Part shown: positions 33,830-42,309 of the stretch, piece by piece
Layout of the letters: every line of letters starts with the position of its first letter
Numbering within the stretch: position 1 is the first letter of the stretch
Assembly (NCBI GenBank): GCA_900549105.1
Contig: URND01000005.1
Location: forward strand, 1 to 59,297
Origin: an uncultured Eubacteriales bacterium
GTDB taxonomy: Bacteria > Bacillota > Clostridia > Lachnospirales > Lachnospiraceae
Direction: 5' to 3'
Length of the DNA stretch: 59,297 nucleotides
Notes under the pieces: model-generated
Seen by the model: only the letters and a program-made list of their open reading frames with translations
Databases searched by the model: none
Told to the model about the DNA's origin: nothing
Position numbers and translations under genes: made by a program

Positions 33830-35287
33830 ATGAAATTATCTCAATTATTAGAACGAATGGAGTATACCTGTGTCCAGGGTTCGGCGGATATTCCTGTATC
33901 GCATCTGCTTTATGACTCCAGAAATGCCTGCCCGGACGGCGTATTTGTCTGTATCAGCGGCGCTGTCATGGATGGCCATACCTTTATTTCAGATGTTGTT
34001 ATGAAGGGTGTTACCGCAGTTATCGTGGAAAAGGAAGTGAAGGCTCCGGCCCATGTCACTGTCATCCGCGTGGAAAACACCCGGGTTGCTCTGGCTTACA
34101 TGTCCGCCGCCTATTTCGGTTATCCGGCGGAACAGTTAAAAACAATTGGCATTACCGGTACAAAAGGGAAAACAACCACAACTTATATGGTGCGCTCCAT
34201 CCTGGAAAACTCCGGTTTTAAAACCGGGCTTATCGGCACTATTGAAACCATCATCGGCAAAAAAGTCATCAAAGCCAATAATACGACCCCGGAATCCTAT
34301 CTTGTCCAGCAGTATTTCCGCGACATGGTCAATGCGGGCTGCGAATGTGTTGTTATGGAAGTATCTTCCCAGGGGCTGATGCTTCACCGTGTCGACGGCT
34401 TCACCTTTGATTATGGTATTTTTACCAATCTTGGGCCGGACCATATCGGTCCGAATGAGCATAAAGATTTGGACGACTATATACACTGCAAATCCTTATT
34501 ATTCCAGAAGTGCCGTCACGGCATCGTCAATATCGATGACAGCTATGTGGAGCGGATCATCGAGGGGCATACCTGTGATTTAGAGACCTTCGGCATGTCG
34601 GAAAAAGCCGATTTCTGCGCTTCTGATATGAAATTGCTCCAAAAACCGGGACTGCTCGGCGTTACCTATCACCTGTCAGGCCGCATGGATATGGATGTGG
34701 AAATCGATATTCCGGGCCGTTTCAGTGTGTACAACTCCCTGACAGCCATTGCCATCTGCCACCATTTCAATGTACCGAATGAAAACATTTTGAAAGCGCT
34801 GACAGATGTTCATGTCAAGGGCCGGCTGGAAACCATTCCGATTTCCCCGAAATTTACGCTGATGATTGATTATGCCCACAACGCCATGGCCCTCGAAAGC
34901 CTGCTGATTTCCCTGAAAGAATATCAGCCAAAACGGCTGGTGACCTTATTTGGATGCGGCGGGAACCGGGACCCGCATCGCCGCTATGAAATGGGCGAAG
35001 TTTCTTCAACCCTTTCCGATTTGACCGTTGTCACATCGGATAACCCAAGATTTGAAGAACCGATGGATATTATCAATGACATCTTAATCGGCGTCCGCAA
35101 AGGCCCCGGAAAATATGTCACCATCCCGGACCGCAAGGAAGCCATTAAATACTGTATTGAAAACGCCGAAGAAGGCGACATTATTATTCTGGCCGGCAAG
35201 GGCCATGAAGACTACCAGGAAATCAAAGGCATTAAATACCCGATGGATGAACGGGATTTGATTGCCGATATTCTGGCAGGAAGATAA
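33830..35287 (+). CDS. murE: UDP-MurNAc-tripeptide ligase (DAP-adding)
   Basis: A 485-residue Mur ligase. The three-domain layout is clear: N-terminal UDP-binding (LLYDSRNACPDGVFVCI, given in part), a central ATPase with GTKGKTTTTYM (about residues 109-119), and a C-terminal domain with TSDNPRFEEP. The DNPR motif is the signature of meso-diaminopimelate specificity, as opposed to lysine-adding enzymes. Cotranscribed with dapF, which makes that substrate. A perfect terminator follows. Confidence 0.95.
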   Translation: MKLSQLLERMEYTCVQGSADIPVSHLLYDSRNACPDGVFVCISGAVMDGHTFISDVVMKGVTAVIVEKEVKAPAHVTVIRVENTRVALAYMSAAYFGYPAEQLKTIGITGTKGKTTTTYMVRSILENSGFKTGLIGTIETIIGKKVIKANNTTPESYLVQQYFRDMVNAGCECVVMEVSSQGLMLHRVDGFTFDYGIFTNLGPDHIGPNEHKDLDDYIHCKSLLFQKCRHGIVNIDDSYVERIIEGHTCDLETFGMSEKADFCASDMKLLQKPGLLGVTYHLSGRMDMDVEIDIPGRFSVYNSLTAIAICHHFNVPNENILKALTDVHVKGRLETIPISPKFTLMIDYAHNAMALESLLISLKEYQPKRLVTLFGCGGNRDPHRRYEMGEVSSTLSDLTVVTSDNPRFEEPMDIINDILIGVRKGPGKYVTIPDRKEAIKYCIENAEEGDIIILAGKGHEDYQEIKGIKYPMDERDLIADILAGR

Positions 35288-35309
35288 AATTAAATTCTCA
35301 GAAAAGATT

Positions 35310-35353
35310 GAAAGCAGTAGATTGACTCAACATCAATCTACTGCTTTCTTTTA
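35310..35353 (+). terminator. terminator of dapF-murE
   Basis: A 16-bp perfect stem, GAAAGCAGTAGATTGA / TCAATCTACTGCTTTC, with a 7-base loop and a following TTTT. Confidence 0.95.
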
Positions 35354-35455
35354 AAACTAAAAGAAGAGGAAACGGCATGTTTCTTAATTACATGCCTATA
35401 TGAAAAGAGAGACAAACGATTCCCCATATCCATAAGCTCTGCCCCGCTGCTGAAA

Positions 35456-36418
35456 CTATAATAATTTCATTAATTCCAACAGTTGGATAACGGTGTTCTC
35501 ATCCGTTGCCAGATAATGAATCAATCCCGTTCTCAGAGCCCCAATGATAGGCACACACTTTGAAGGTCCTGCTGCAATAGCCATAACATTGCCAACCTTT
35601 CTAAGCATACGCTCATCCACACCAATTAATTTATTATTATATTCTTCTTCAACAAATTTTCCATCAATATTAAAAAGCCGCCCGCACACATCACCCACAG
35701 GTATATCCCGATTCGCCATAATTTCCTCATGGACGCTCAAGCCCTCGCAGTCGTATTGCCGCAGCTCACTGCGCCCCTGGGTTGTTCCGATTCCAACGAC
35801 AGCCATATCCATATTGTCCCACCGCTCCAATATCGGTTTCATATAGGAGCTTTCAAGCACTCTCTGCTTGTCGCTGACATCCTGGACAATTCCCGGCGAG
35901 TAGATAAAAATAGGATTTCCCCGTAATTTATCCGCAAACATTCGAACACTTTCATTTAATTGATATTCCCGTGTAAGAAGCGGCGAAATGCCGATTAAAG
36001 GTACGACTGTGATATCACATAAATTGGAATCTTTGGGAAATGAATGCATGAACTCATAGCAGGCAGTTCCCCAGGATATACCGATGCACGAATGGTCTTT
36101 CATCAAATCCACCGCATATCTCACGGCCTGCGAGGTAACGACCCGGGTCAAAACCTCCTGGCTGTAGGTGGCGTTCGGCACGACAATACATTTCCTCAGC
36201 CCGAAAGTATCTTCCATTATCTTTCCCAATTCCTGATTGTTTTCAGAAGGGTCCAGAACCTGTATATTTACAATTCCCATTTTTTTAGCTTCCGTTAAAC
36301 ATACGGAAATCGCTGACCTTGACATGGAAAAAATCTTTGAGATTTTATCCTGGGTCATATGCTCAATGTAATATAACTTGGCAATCTCTACCAGCTTCTG
36401 TATATCATCCGTATACAT
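35456..36418 (-). CDS. SorC-family sugar-sensing transcriptional regulator
   Basis: A 320-residue regulator. The N-terminal helix-turn-helix (residues 8-45: AKLYYIEHMTQDKISKIFSMS in part, then RSAISVCLTEAKKMG) is followed by the SorC sugar-phosphate-binding domain, with GISWGTACYEFM, VPLIGISPLL, MAVVGIGTT and the C-terminal AIAAGPSKCVPIIGAL. Members respond to phosphorylated sugars or polyols. It is the last gene of the 17-kb minus-strand catabolic block, 70 bases after lplA, and is the natural candidate to bind the repeated ACATTTGTTATAACA-type motifs at the promoters of this block. The ligand could be a phosphorylated 1-deoxy-ketose (inference). Confidence 0.88.
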   Translation of the reverse strand: MYTDDIQKLVEIAKLYYIEHMTQDKISKIFSMSRSAISVCLTEAKKMGIVNIQVLDPSENNQELGKIMEDTFGLRKCIVVPNATYSQEVLTRVVTSQAVRYAVDLMKDHSCIGISWGTACYEFMHSFPKDSNLCDITVVPLIGISPLLTREYQLNESVRMFADKLRGNPIFIYSPGIVQDVSDKQRVLESSYMKPILERWDNMDMAVVGIGTTQGRSELRQYDCEGLSVHEEIMANRDIPVGDVCGRLFNIDGKFVEEEYNNKLIGVDERMLRKVGNVMAIAAGPSKCVPIIGALRTGLIHYLATDENTVIQLLELMKLL

Positions 36419-36488
36419 AAAACTTTTTTCTCTCCCTCTTATATTTTGTAGTAGTGTTTATAGTCTCTCTCCAAAGACTGGATGCTCT

Positions 36489-37484
36489 CTATTCCATCAT
36501 AAGTTCTAAAAATTGTTCCTCAGAAAAGTTGTGAATAACCTGCCCTATATCACACTGTCCGAGCACATTTCTTAAATCCTCTATCCGAAGTTTACAACCT
36601 TCAAGCAATGATGTCAATTGACTTACATCCATACAGCCAAAAAAATCGCCGTAAATCTGTATCTTTTGGATAATTCCATACTTTACTACCATAAATACTT
36701 TGATTTCCCCACATTCCTCAAAACGTTTACTTTTAATCACATTATATTCGGGAGAAGCGCCATAATTCCATTCCCATGTATCGTATACGCTGGCTTTCAG
36801 ACGCTCTATCCCTTTTATATCCTCTTCAGAAAACATATATTTTTCTATTTTTTCACGTTTTGACATATAGGACACAAGGTGAGATTTGAATTCTTCCATG
36901 GTCATCGGTTCCTTCATATAGCTGCAGATATTGGCCACTCTGCTCTGAACCGACTTAATCCCTTTTGAAATTATTTTTGTATTCGAAACATTTAATACCT
37001 TTGACATTTCATCAAGCTTTGTCTCATACAAGAGACATCCGTGGTGCATTGTCCGGTTCCCTTTAATATACTGGGAATTCCCGGATATCTTCTTTCCATC
37101 AACCAGGATGTCATTGCGGCCGTTTACATAGGCTGAAACCCCCAATTCATTCAACGCTTTTGCGATAATTGTCGTAAATTCATCAAAATTAATCTTCTGA
37201 CTTTTTTTTGAGTTAATAATAAATGTAAAATTTAAATTCCCCAAATCATGATACACCGCGCCGCCGCCGGAAAGACGGCGGACAACATGTGTATGATGGT
37301 TCTTTATATAAGGAAGGCTTACCTCTTCATAGGTATTTTGATTTTTACCCACTACAACTGTATTTTCATTTTGCCACAATATAAAATAATCATTTTTTCT
37401 GTCCATGCAGTCAAAAACATACTGCTCCATAGCCAGATTAAATTCCGGCAATGTGTTGGTTGATTCAATATAAATAAGACTCAT
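36489..37484 (-). CDS. lplA: lipoate-protein ligase A
   Basis: A 331-residue enzyme that activates free lipoate as lipoyl-AMP and attaches it to the lipoyl lysine of E2. Motifs: RRLSGGGAVYHDLGNLNFTF and the lysine in DGKKISGNSQY; HGCLLYETKLDEM follows. The C-terminal accessory domain (about 245-331) is present, as in full-length LplA. The ATG at 37484 has GGAGG 8 bases upstream. It lies 38 bases after the E3 gene, so the cluster carries its own cofactor-loading enzyme. This is expected in an anaerobe that otherwise has few lipoylated proteins. Confidence 0.92.
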   Translation of the reverse strand: MSLIYIESTNTLPEFNLAMEQYVFDCMDRKNDYFILWQNENTVVVGKNQNTYEEVSLPYIKNHHTHVVRRLSGGGAVYHDLGNLNFTFIINSKKSQKINFDEFTTIIAKALNELGVSAYVNGRNDILVDGKKISGNSQYIKGNRTMHHGCLLYETKLDEMSKVLNVSNTKIISKGIKSVQSRVANICSYMKEPMTMEEFKSHLVSYMSKREKIEKYMFSEEDIKGIERLKASVYDTWEWNYGASPEYNVIKSKRFEECGEIKVFMVVKYGIIQKIQIYGDFFGCMDVSQLTSLLEGCKLRIEDLRNVLGQCDIGQVIHNFSEEQFLELMME

Positions 37485-37521
37485 CCCCGACACCTCCCTG
37501 CCGCTGTTTTATATAATGGCT

Positions 37522-38904
37522 TTATTTTTTCTTTGGCAAATGAATACTCATATTCAGTGCGTCCGCACACGCTTCCATCAATGCCTCCGAAAATGTCGGA
37601 TGGGCATGTACAATCTCCGCAGCTTCATCCGCCGGAATTTCTGTGCAGATCAAATTTGTTGCCTCAGATATCATTTCTGCAGCATTTGCGCCAAATATAT
37701 GTATACCCAATATTTCATTATATGTTTTCTGAACAATGACTTTCACAAATCCCTCGGTTGTGCCTGAAGCCAGAGAGCGACCATTGGCTCTGAATGGAAA
37801 TCTTCCGACAGTGATTTCCGATTTGCCATAGATTTCTTCTGCCTTTTCCTCGCTCAATCCAACGCTGGCACATTCCGGCAGCGTATAAACGCAGCTCGGA
37901 ACCGTTTTCAAAAGACACTTTTCACTGCCGCCCATTGCATTTTTTGCCGCCGCTTCACCCATTTTAAATGCCGAATGGGCCAGCATACTTTTTCCTGTTA
38001 TGTCTCCGGCCGCATAGATATTCGGGATGTTTGTCCGCATATACTCATCCGCAATAACAAAATTCCGTTCCTGCTGAAGCTTTTTGCACAAAGCGCCCAA
38101 ACACTGTAAATCTGAAGTTCTTCCTATTGAAATTAATACCTTATCCGCTTCAACCGTTTTTCCGCCGCTGCACATCACTCTGCAGCCCTTTTCTGATTGT
38201 ATAGCCTCTACCTTTGTCGAGGTATACATCTGTATTCCTAACTTTTTGAAGGTTTCTTCCAAAGCGGCGGAGAGTTCTCTATCCATAAACGGCAAAATTC
38301 GAGCCTCCGCCTCAATGATTGTCACTTTACTTCCATAGTAGGCAAGGGCCGCGCCAATCTCACAGCCAATCACGCCGCCGCCGATAATCGCCAGCTTCTC
38401 CGGCAGTTCTTTCATGTCCAGAATATCATCGCTTGTGAGTACATCAGCGCTTTCAATTCCCGGAATCGGAATTTTACTTGTTTTTGAGCCGCCGCATAAA
38501 ATAATATTCTCGGCTTTATACAATTTATTCTGACATTCGATGGTATGCTCATCCACCAGTTCCGCTTCTCCGTAAACAACATCCACCGCGTTGGATTTCA
38601 GCAGCCCGGCCACGCCGGAGGTCAATTGCTTTACAACCTGATTTTTATTTTCAACTGCCTTAGCCATATCTACTGAAAAGCTGCTGTCATTTTTAATCCC
38701 ATATTTTCCAGCCATCTGAATGGTGTGGATAATTTCAGCCCCTTTTAAAAAGGTTTTTGTTGGTATGCACCCTCTGTTGAGACAGGTGCCGCCCACCGTA
38801 TCCTTTTCAAACAGCACAATCCGGCCGCCCAACTGGGCTCCTTTAATCGCCGCCACATATCCGGCCGGTCCCCCGCCGATGACTGCAATATCATAACTGT
38901 CCAT
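37522..38904 (-). CDS. lpdA: dihydrolipoyl dehydrogenase (E3)
   Basis: A 460-residue flavoprotein disulfide reductase that reoxidises the dihydrolipoyl arm and reduces NAD+. FAD-binding GGGPAGYVAA near residue 10; redox cysteines Cys41 and Cys46 in GGTCLNRGCIPTK; NAD-binding IIGGGVIGCEIGAAL; second FAD motif YAAGDITG; C-terminal catalytic HAHPTFSEAL. The ATG at 38904 (GGAG upstream) overlaps the end of the E2 gene region closely, so E2 and E3 are coupled. No lipoyl domain is fused at the N terminus. Confidence 0.95.
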   Translation of the reverse strand: MDSYDIAVIGGGPAGYVAAIKGAQLGGRIVLFEKDTVGGTCLNRGCIPTKTFLKGAEIIHTIQMAGKYGIKNDSSFSVDMAKAVENKNQVVKQLTSGVAGLLKSNAVDVVYGEAELVDEHTIECQNKLYKAENIILCGGSKTSKIPIPGIESADVLTSDDILDMKELPEKLAIIGGGVIGCEIGAALAYYGSKVTIIEAEARILPFMDRELSAALEETFKKLGIQMYTSTKVEAIQSEKGCRVMCSGGKTVEADKVLISIGRTSDLQCLGALCKKLQQERNFVIADEYMRTNIPNIYAAGDITGKSMLAHSAFKMGEAAAKNAMGGSEKCLLKTVPSCVYTLPECASVGLSEEKAEEIYGKSEITVGRFPFRANGRSLASGTTEGFVKVIVQKTYNEILGIHIFGANAAEMISEATNLICTEIPADEAAEIVHAHPTFSEALMEACADALNMSIHLPKKK

Positions 38905-38926
38905 ACATTTCTCCATTTCAGTCCAT

Positions 38927-40246
38927 TTAAACAAGTATATCTATCGGATGTTCAATCAGTTCCTTCACCCGTTTTTTCAACTGGGCTGAACCGACGCCAT
39001 CCATAACTCTGTGGTCATAGCTCATGCAGAGCACTGCCTCCTGCCGGACAACCACATTGCCGTCCCGCATCTTCAGCACATCTTCGATGCCTGTAATGCC
39101 GAGAATTCCGCTTTCCGGCTGATTAATAATCGGATTGAAGGTAAACACATCAAACATTCCCATATTGGAAATCGTAAATGTGGCTCCTTTGCAGTCATCC
39201 GGTTTGATTTTTCCTTCTCTCGCCGCAGCCGCCAGGTTCTTCGCCTGTCTGGAGATTTCTCTGATAGATAAAATATCCGCATTTTTTATAACCGGTACAA
39301 ATAAACCGCCGTCCACAGCTACCGCAAAACCAATATTTGCCTCGGCGTAAGTTACAAGCTCATCCCCCTGAATCATCGTACGCACATGAGGCAGCTCCTT
39401 GACCGCCATCGCCGTCGCCTTGATGATGAAGTCATTCAGGGAAACCTTTTCCCTGCGTCCCTCATTAATCTTCTTTCTGAACAGAATAAGCTCAGTCATA
39501 TCCACTTTCATACTCTGCATCACTGTCGGCACCTGACTGTAACTTTCAAACATTCTCTGTCCGACAACTTTGCGAAGTCCTCTGAGAGGCTTTCTCTCCT
39601 CGACGGTTCTGAAATTCGTACTTTCAACCGGCATACTTGCAGAAGTGATTGTCTCTGCCGACTGCACATACTTTTCAACATCATCTTTTACAATCTTACC
39701 ATTGAAGCCGGAACCATTCACCTTCGTCAAATCCACACCGGCCTCTTCGGCAGCCCGTTTTGCCAGCGGCGTCGCCAAAACTTCTTTGGCATGTATGATT
39801 CCATTTGAATCTGCTGAAACATCTTCCAGATTTATTCCTTTATCAGCGGCAATCTTTTTAGCATAAGGCGTCGCCAAAACTTCTCCTGCTGTTCCGGCCG
39901 CCTTTGTCGGCTCCTCCGCTTTCTCCGGTTCTTCCGCCTTATCGGCTTTTAACGATTCTTCCGCTTTTTCATCCTTCAACGGCTCTTCCGCTTTTTCCGG
40001 AATCTTTTCGCCCTCCTCGCCGATATAACCAATAACCGTAAGCACCGGCACCACTGTGCCGTCATCCACCAATTTACTTAAGAATATTCCCGAGCCCGGA
40101 GCTTCCGCTTCCATTGTTATTTTATCGGTTTCAATCTCCATAATCGGTTCGTCTTTTTCTACTTTATCGCCAATATTTTTTAACCACCGAATCAATGTGC
40201 CTTCCTGCATATCCATTCCGGCCTTCGGCATGAAAATCTCAATCAT
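38927..40246 (-). CDS. dihydrolipoamide acyltransferase (E2)
   Basis: A 439-residue E2 core. Lipoyl domain residues 1-78, with the lipoylated Lys42 in ETDKITMEAEA. An acidic linker of repeated AEEP/KAEE units (80-118). A degenerate first subunit-binding stretch (124-155, ATPYAKKIAADKGINLEDV) and a canonical second one (158-194, ATPLAKRAAEEAG, then GFNGKIVKDDV). The catalytic acyltransferase domain (about 215-439) has the active site YDHRVMDG (His412, Asp416). It transfers an acyl group, most likely acetyl, from lipoate to CoA. It lies between the E1 genes and E3 in the usual order of acetoin or pyruvate dehydrogenase operons. Confidence 0.93.
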   Translation of the reverse strand: MIEIFMPKAGMDMQEGTLIRWLKNIGDKVEKDEPIMEIETDKITMEAEAPGSGIFLSKLVDDGTVVPVLTVIGYIGEEGEKIPEKAEEPLKDEKAEESLKADKAEEPEKAEEPTKAAGTAGEVLATPYAKKIAADKGINLEDVSADSNGIIHAKEVLATPLAKRAAEEAGVDLTKVNGSGFNGKIVKDDVEKYVQSAETITSASMPVESTNFRTVEERKPLRGLRKVVGQRMFESYSQVPTVMQSMKVDMTELILFRKKINEGRREKVSLNDFIIKATAMAVKELPHVRTMIQGDELVTYAEANIGFAVAVDGGLFVPVIKNADILSIREISRQAKNLAAAAREGKIKPDDCKGATFTISNMGMFDVFTFNPIINQPESGILGITGIEDVLKMRDGNVVVRQEAVLCMSYDHRVMDGVGSAQLKKRVKELIEHPIDILV

Positions 40247-40257
40247 AATTTTCCTCC

Positions 40258-41232
40258 TTAAACCAGTTCTTTAACGGCACGGATAACCTTTTCCACTGTC
40301 GGGAAGGTTTCGGCTTCCAACGTCGGATTGAATGGAATTGGTGTGCTCTTGCCCCCAAGCCGCTTAATCGGTGCATCCAAATAGTAAAATGCCTCACTGT
40401 CCGCAATCTGTCCGCAGATTTCTCCTCCGAATCCGCCAAACTGAACAGCTTCATGCACAATAAGCACATGTTTTGTCTTTTTCACGGATTCAATAATTGT
40501 ATCCGTATCCAACGGAAGGAGACTGCGAATATCAACGATTTCTACCTGAATACCTTCTTTTTCCAATGCTTCCGCTGCCTCCAGGCAAACCTGAACCATT
40601 CTTCCATAAGTAACAATCGTGCAGTCTTTTCCTTCCCGCTTAATATCGGCCACTCCAAGCGGTATGCTGTAATCTTCTTCCGGCACTTCGCCTTTTGTGC
40701 GGTAAAGCTTTTTCTGTTCAAGGAACATTACCGGGTTATCATCATGAATTGCCGATTTCAATAAACCTTTGGCATCATATGGCGTTGACGGAACAACAAC
40801 TTTAAGTCCCGGAAAATGTGCAAGACAGGCCTCGAGACTCTGAGAATGTTGTGCCGCCGCACCTGTTCCCGCACCGGCAGCCGCCCGCATAACAAGCGGA
40901 ACCTTTACTTTTCCTCCGAACATAAACCGCAGTTTTGCCGCCTCATTAACCAGCTCGTCAAAACATACGCACATGAAATCTGAAAACATCAGCTCCACAA
41001 TCGGTCTTAAACCGGTCATTGCCGCGCCGACAGCGGCGCCCACATAGGCCTGCTCGGCAATCGGCGTATCAATAATCCGTTCTTCTCCAAACTCCTGAAC
41101 CATTCCTCTTGATACGCCAAAAGCTCCGCAATATAATCCAATATCTTCTCCCATCATAAATACGGTATCATCTTTTCGCATTTCTTCTGAAATCGCATCG
41201 TTAATTGCCTGCGCATAAGTAATCTCGCTCAT
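40258..41232 (-). CDS. TPP-dependent dehydrogenase E1 beta subunit (acetoin dehydrogenase type)
   Basis: A 324-residue transketolase-like beta subunit. The N terminus ITYAQAINDAISEEMRKD and VFMMGEDIG are typical, then DTPIAEQAYVGAAVGAAM, VMRAAAGAGTGAAAQHSQSLEA and VEIVDIRSLLPLDTDTI. It forms the heterotetramer with the alpha subunit and completes the TPP site. The ATG at 41232 has AAAGGAG upstream and overlaps the end of the alpha gene. Length and sequence fit acetoin dehydrogenase (AcoB) as well as pyruvate dehydrogenase beta. Motif reading cannot separate them, and the context argues for a methyl-ketone substrate. Confidence 0.9.
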   Translation of the reverse strand: MSEITYAQAINDAISEEMRKDDTVFMMGEDIGLYCGAFGVSRGMVQEFGEERIIDTPIAEQAYVGAAVGAAMTGLRPIVELMFSDFMCVCFDELVNEAAKLRFMFGGKVKVPLVMRAAAGAGTGAAAQHSQSLEACLAHFPGLKVVVPSTPYDAKGLLKSAIHDDNPVMFLEQKKLYRTKGEVPEEDYSIPLGVADIKREGKDCTIVTYGRMVQVCLEAAEALEKEGIQVEIVDIRSLLPLDTDTIIESVKKTKHVLIVHEAVQFGGFGGEICGQIADSEAFYYLDAPIKRLGGKSTPIPFNPTLEAETFPTVEKVIRAVKELV

Positions 41233-41243
41233 TTCTTCTCCTT

Positions 41244-42203
41244 TCACGCATACACATCTTCATAAATATCGTCCACGGAAGGCTCCGGACTGTTCTTCGC
41301 ATACTCTACAGCTTCCAGTATCTGTGCTTTTGCATTTTCTGCAATTTTATCCAGTTCCTCATCCGTAAATATTTTATTATCAATTAAGAATTTTCTAAAA
41401 TATTTAATCGGGCATTTTTCCGTCCAGGCATTGATTTCTTCCTTTGTCCGATATAAATTGCCGTCACTCTTTGAATGACCGGAGATTCGGTATGTATTTT
41501 CCACAACAAGCATCGGGCCCTTATTCAACACATACTCTCTGGCTTCTTTAATGGTGTCATAGACTTCCACCACATTATTTCCATTAATCGATTTCGACGG
41601 CATGCCAAAAGGAATAGCTCTCTTTGAAATATCCGTATCCTTCATAACCTTAGCAATCGGCGTCGACATTCCATAAGTGTTATTCACACACACAAACAGT
41701 ACCGGAAGATTCCAGATGGAAGCCAGATTAAATGCTTCAAATACAGCGCCTTCATTGGATGAACCGTCGCCAAAAAATACCGCTGCAATTCTGTCCTCTT
41801 CTTTTTTCTTTTTTATGGATATTCCGGCTCCGCAGCACATCACCGCGCTGGTTCCCAATACGCCATCCGCCCCAAAATAATGAATATCCGGGTCCGCAAT
41901 ATGCATAGAACCGCCTTTTCCCTTACAAACGCCGGTTGCCCGTGCCAGGATTTCAGCCATCATATGATTTATATTGACGCCTTTTGTAATCGCCTGATTA
42001 TGTCCCCGGTGAGTACCAAATACATAATCCTGTGCCTTCAGCGCGAGTATTGAACCCACCGCCGTCGCTTCCTCTCCAACGCCCAAATGGGTTGTCCCAT
42101 GTACAAGCCCTTTAGAAAACAGCCATTGTACTTCTTCCTCAAATTCGCGGGACAAATTCATTTTGAGCCACATCTGCTCATATAATTCCTTACTATGTTC
42201 CAT
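41244..42203 (-). CDS. TPP-dependent dehydrogenase E1 alpha subunit (acetoin dehydrogenase type)
   Basis: A 319-residue alpha subunit that binds thiamine diphosphate and magnesium: GDGSSNEGAVFEAFNLAS starts at residue 145 and ends in VCVNN (NN at 174-175). Also THLGVGEEATAVG, GTHRGHNQAI and GGSMHIADP. Its short form (about 320 residues) is that of acetoin dehydrogenase AcoA and of some pyruvate dehydrogenases. It starts the second transcription unit of the block, with its own promoter and an overlapping operator at 42247-42275. Use of such a complex is unusual for an anaerobe, where pyruvate is handled by PFOR or PFL. Confidence 0.9.
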   Translation of the reverse strand: MEHSKELYEQMWLKMNLSREFEEEVQWLFSKGLVHGTTHLGVGEEATAVGSILALKAQDYVFGTHRGHNQAITKGVNINHMMAEILARATGVCKGKGGSMHIADPDIHYFGADGVLGTSAVMCCGAGISIKKKKEEDRIAAVFFGDGSSNEGAVFEAFNLASIWNLPVLFVCVNNTYGMSTPIAKVMKDTDISKRAIPFGMPSKSINGNNVVEVYDTIKEAREYVLNKGPMLVVENTYRISGHSKSDGNLYRTKEEINAWTEKCPIKYFRKFLIDNKIFTDEELDKIAENAKAQILEAVEYAKNSPEPSVDDIYEDVYA

Positions 42204-42246
42204 TCTCCGTCGCTTCCTCCTCGTACTTTAAATATAACCTGATTAC

Positions 42247-42275
42247 ATTTTAACATTTGTTATAACATTTGTCAA
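42247..42275 (-). promoter_or_regulatory. promoter of the E1/E2/E3 genes with overlapping operator
   Basis: On the minus strand -35 TTGACA (42270-42275), exactly 17 bases, then -10 TAAAAT (42247-42252). The whole spacer is made of the operator motif: on the plus strand TAACATTTGTTATAACATTT, with the palindrome TGTTATAACA at its centre and two direct ACATTTGT units. A bound regulator would block polymerase directly. Confidence 0.8.
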
Positions 42276-42298
42276 TATCGCCGTAGATATCGCCGTAG
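42275..42298. repeat. perfect 12-bp tandem duplication upstream of the E1 promoter
   Basis: ATATCGCCGTAG occurs twice in a row (42275-42286 and 42287-42298), abutting the -35 box. It may be an extra regulator site or a slippage product. Confidence 0.7.
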
Positions 42299-42309
42299 AC
42301 TTCTTCAAT

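Noticed and set aside
41244..42203. Straightforward pyruvate dehydrogenase complex
   Set aside because: Not excluded, but the operator shared with a sugar importer, radical enzyme and kinase, the short acetoin-type E1alpha, and the anaerobic setting make housekeeping pyruvate oxidation the weaker reading.
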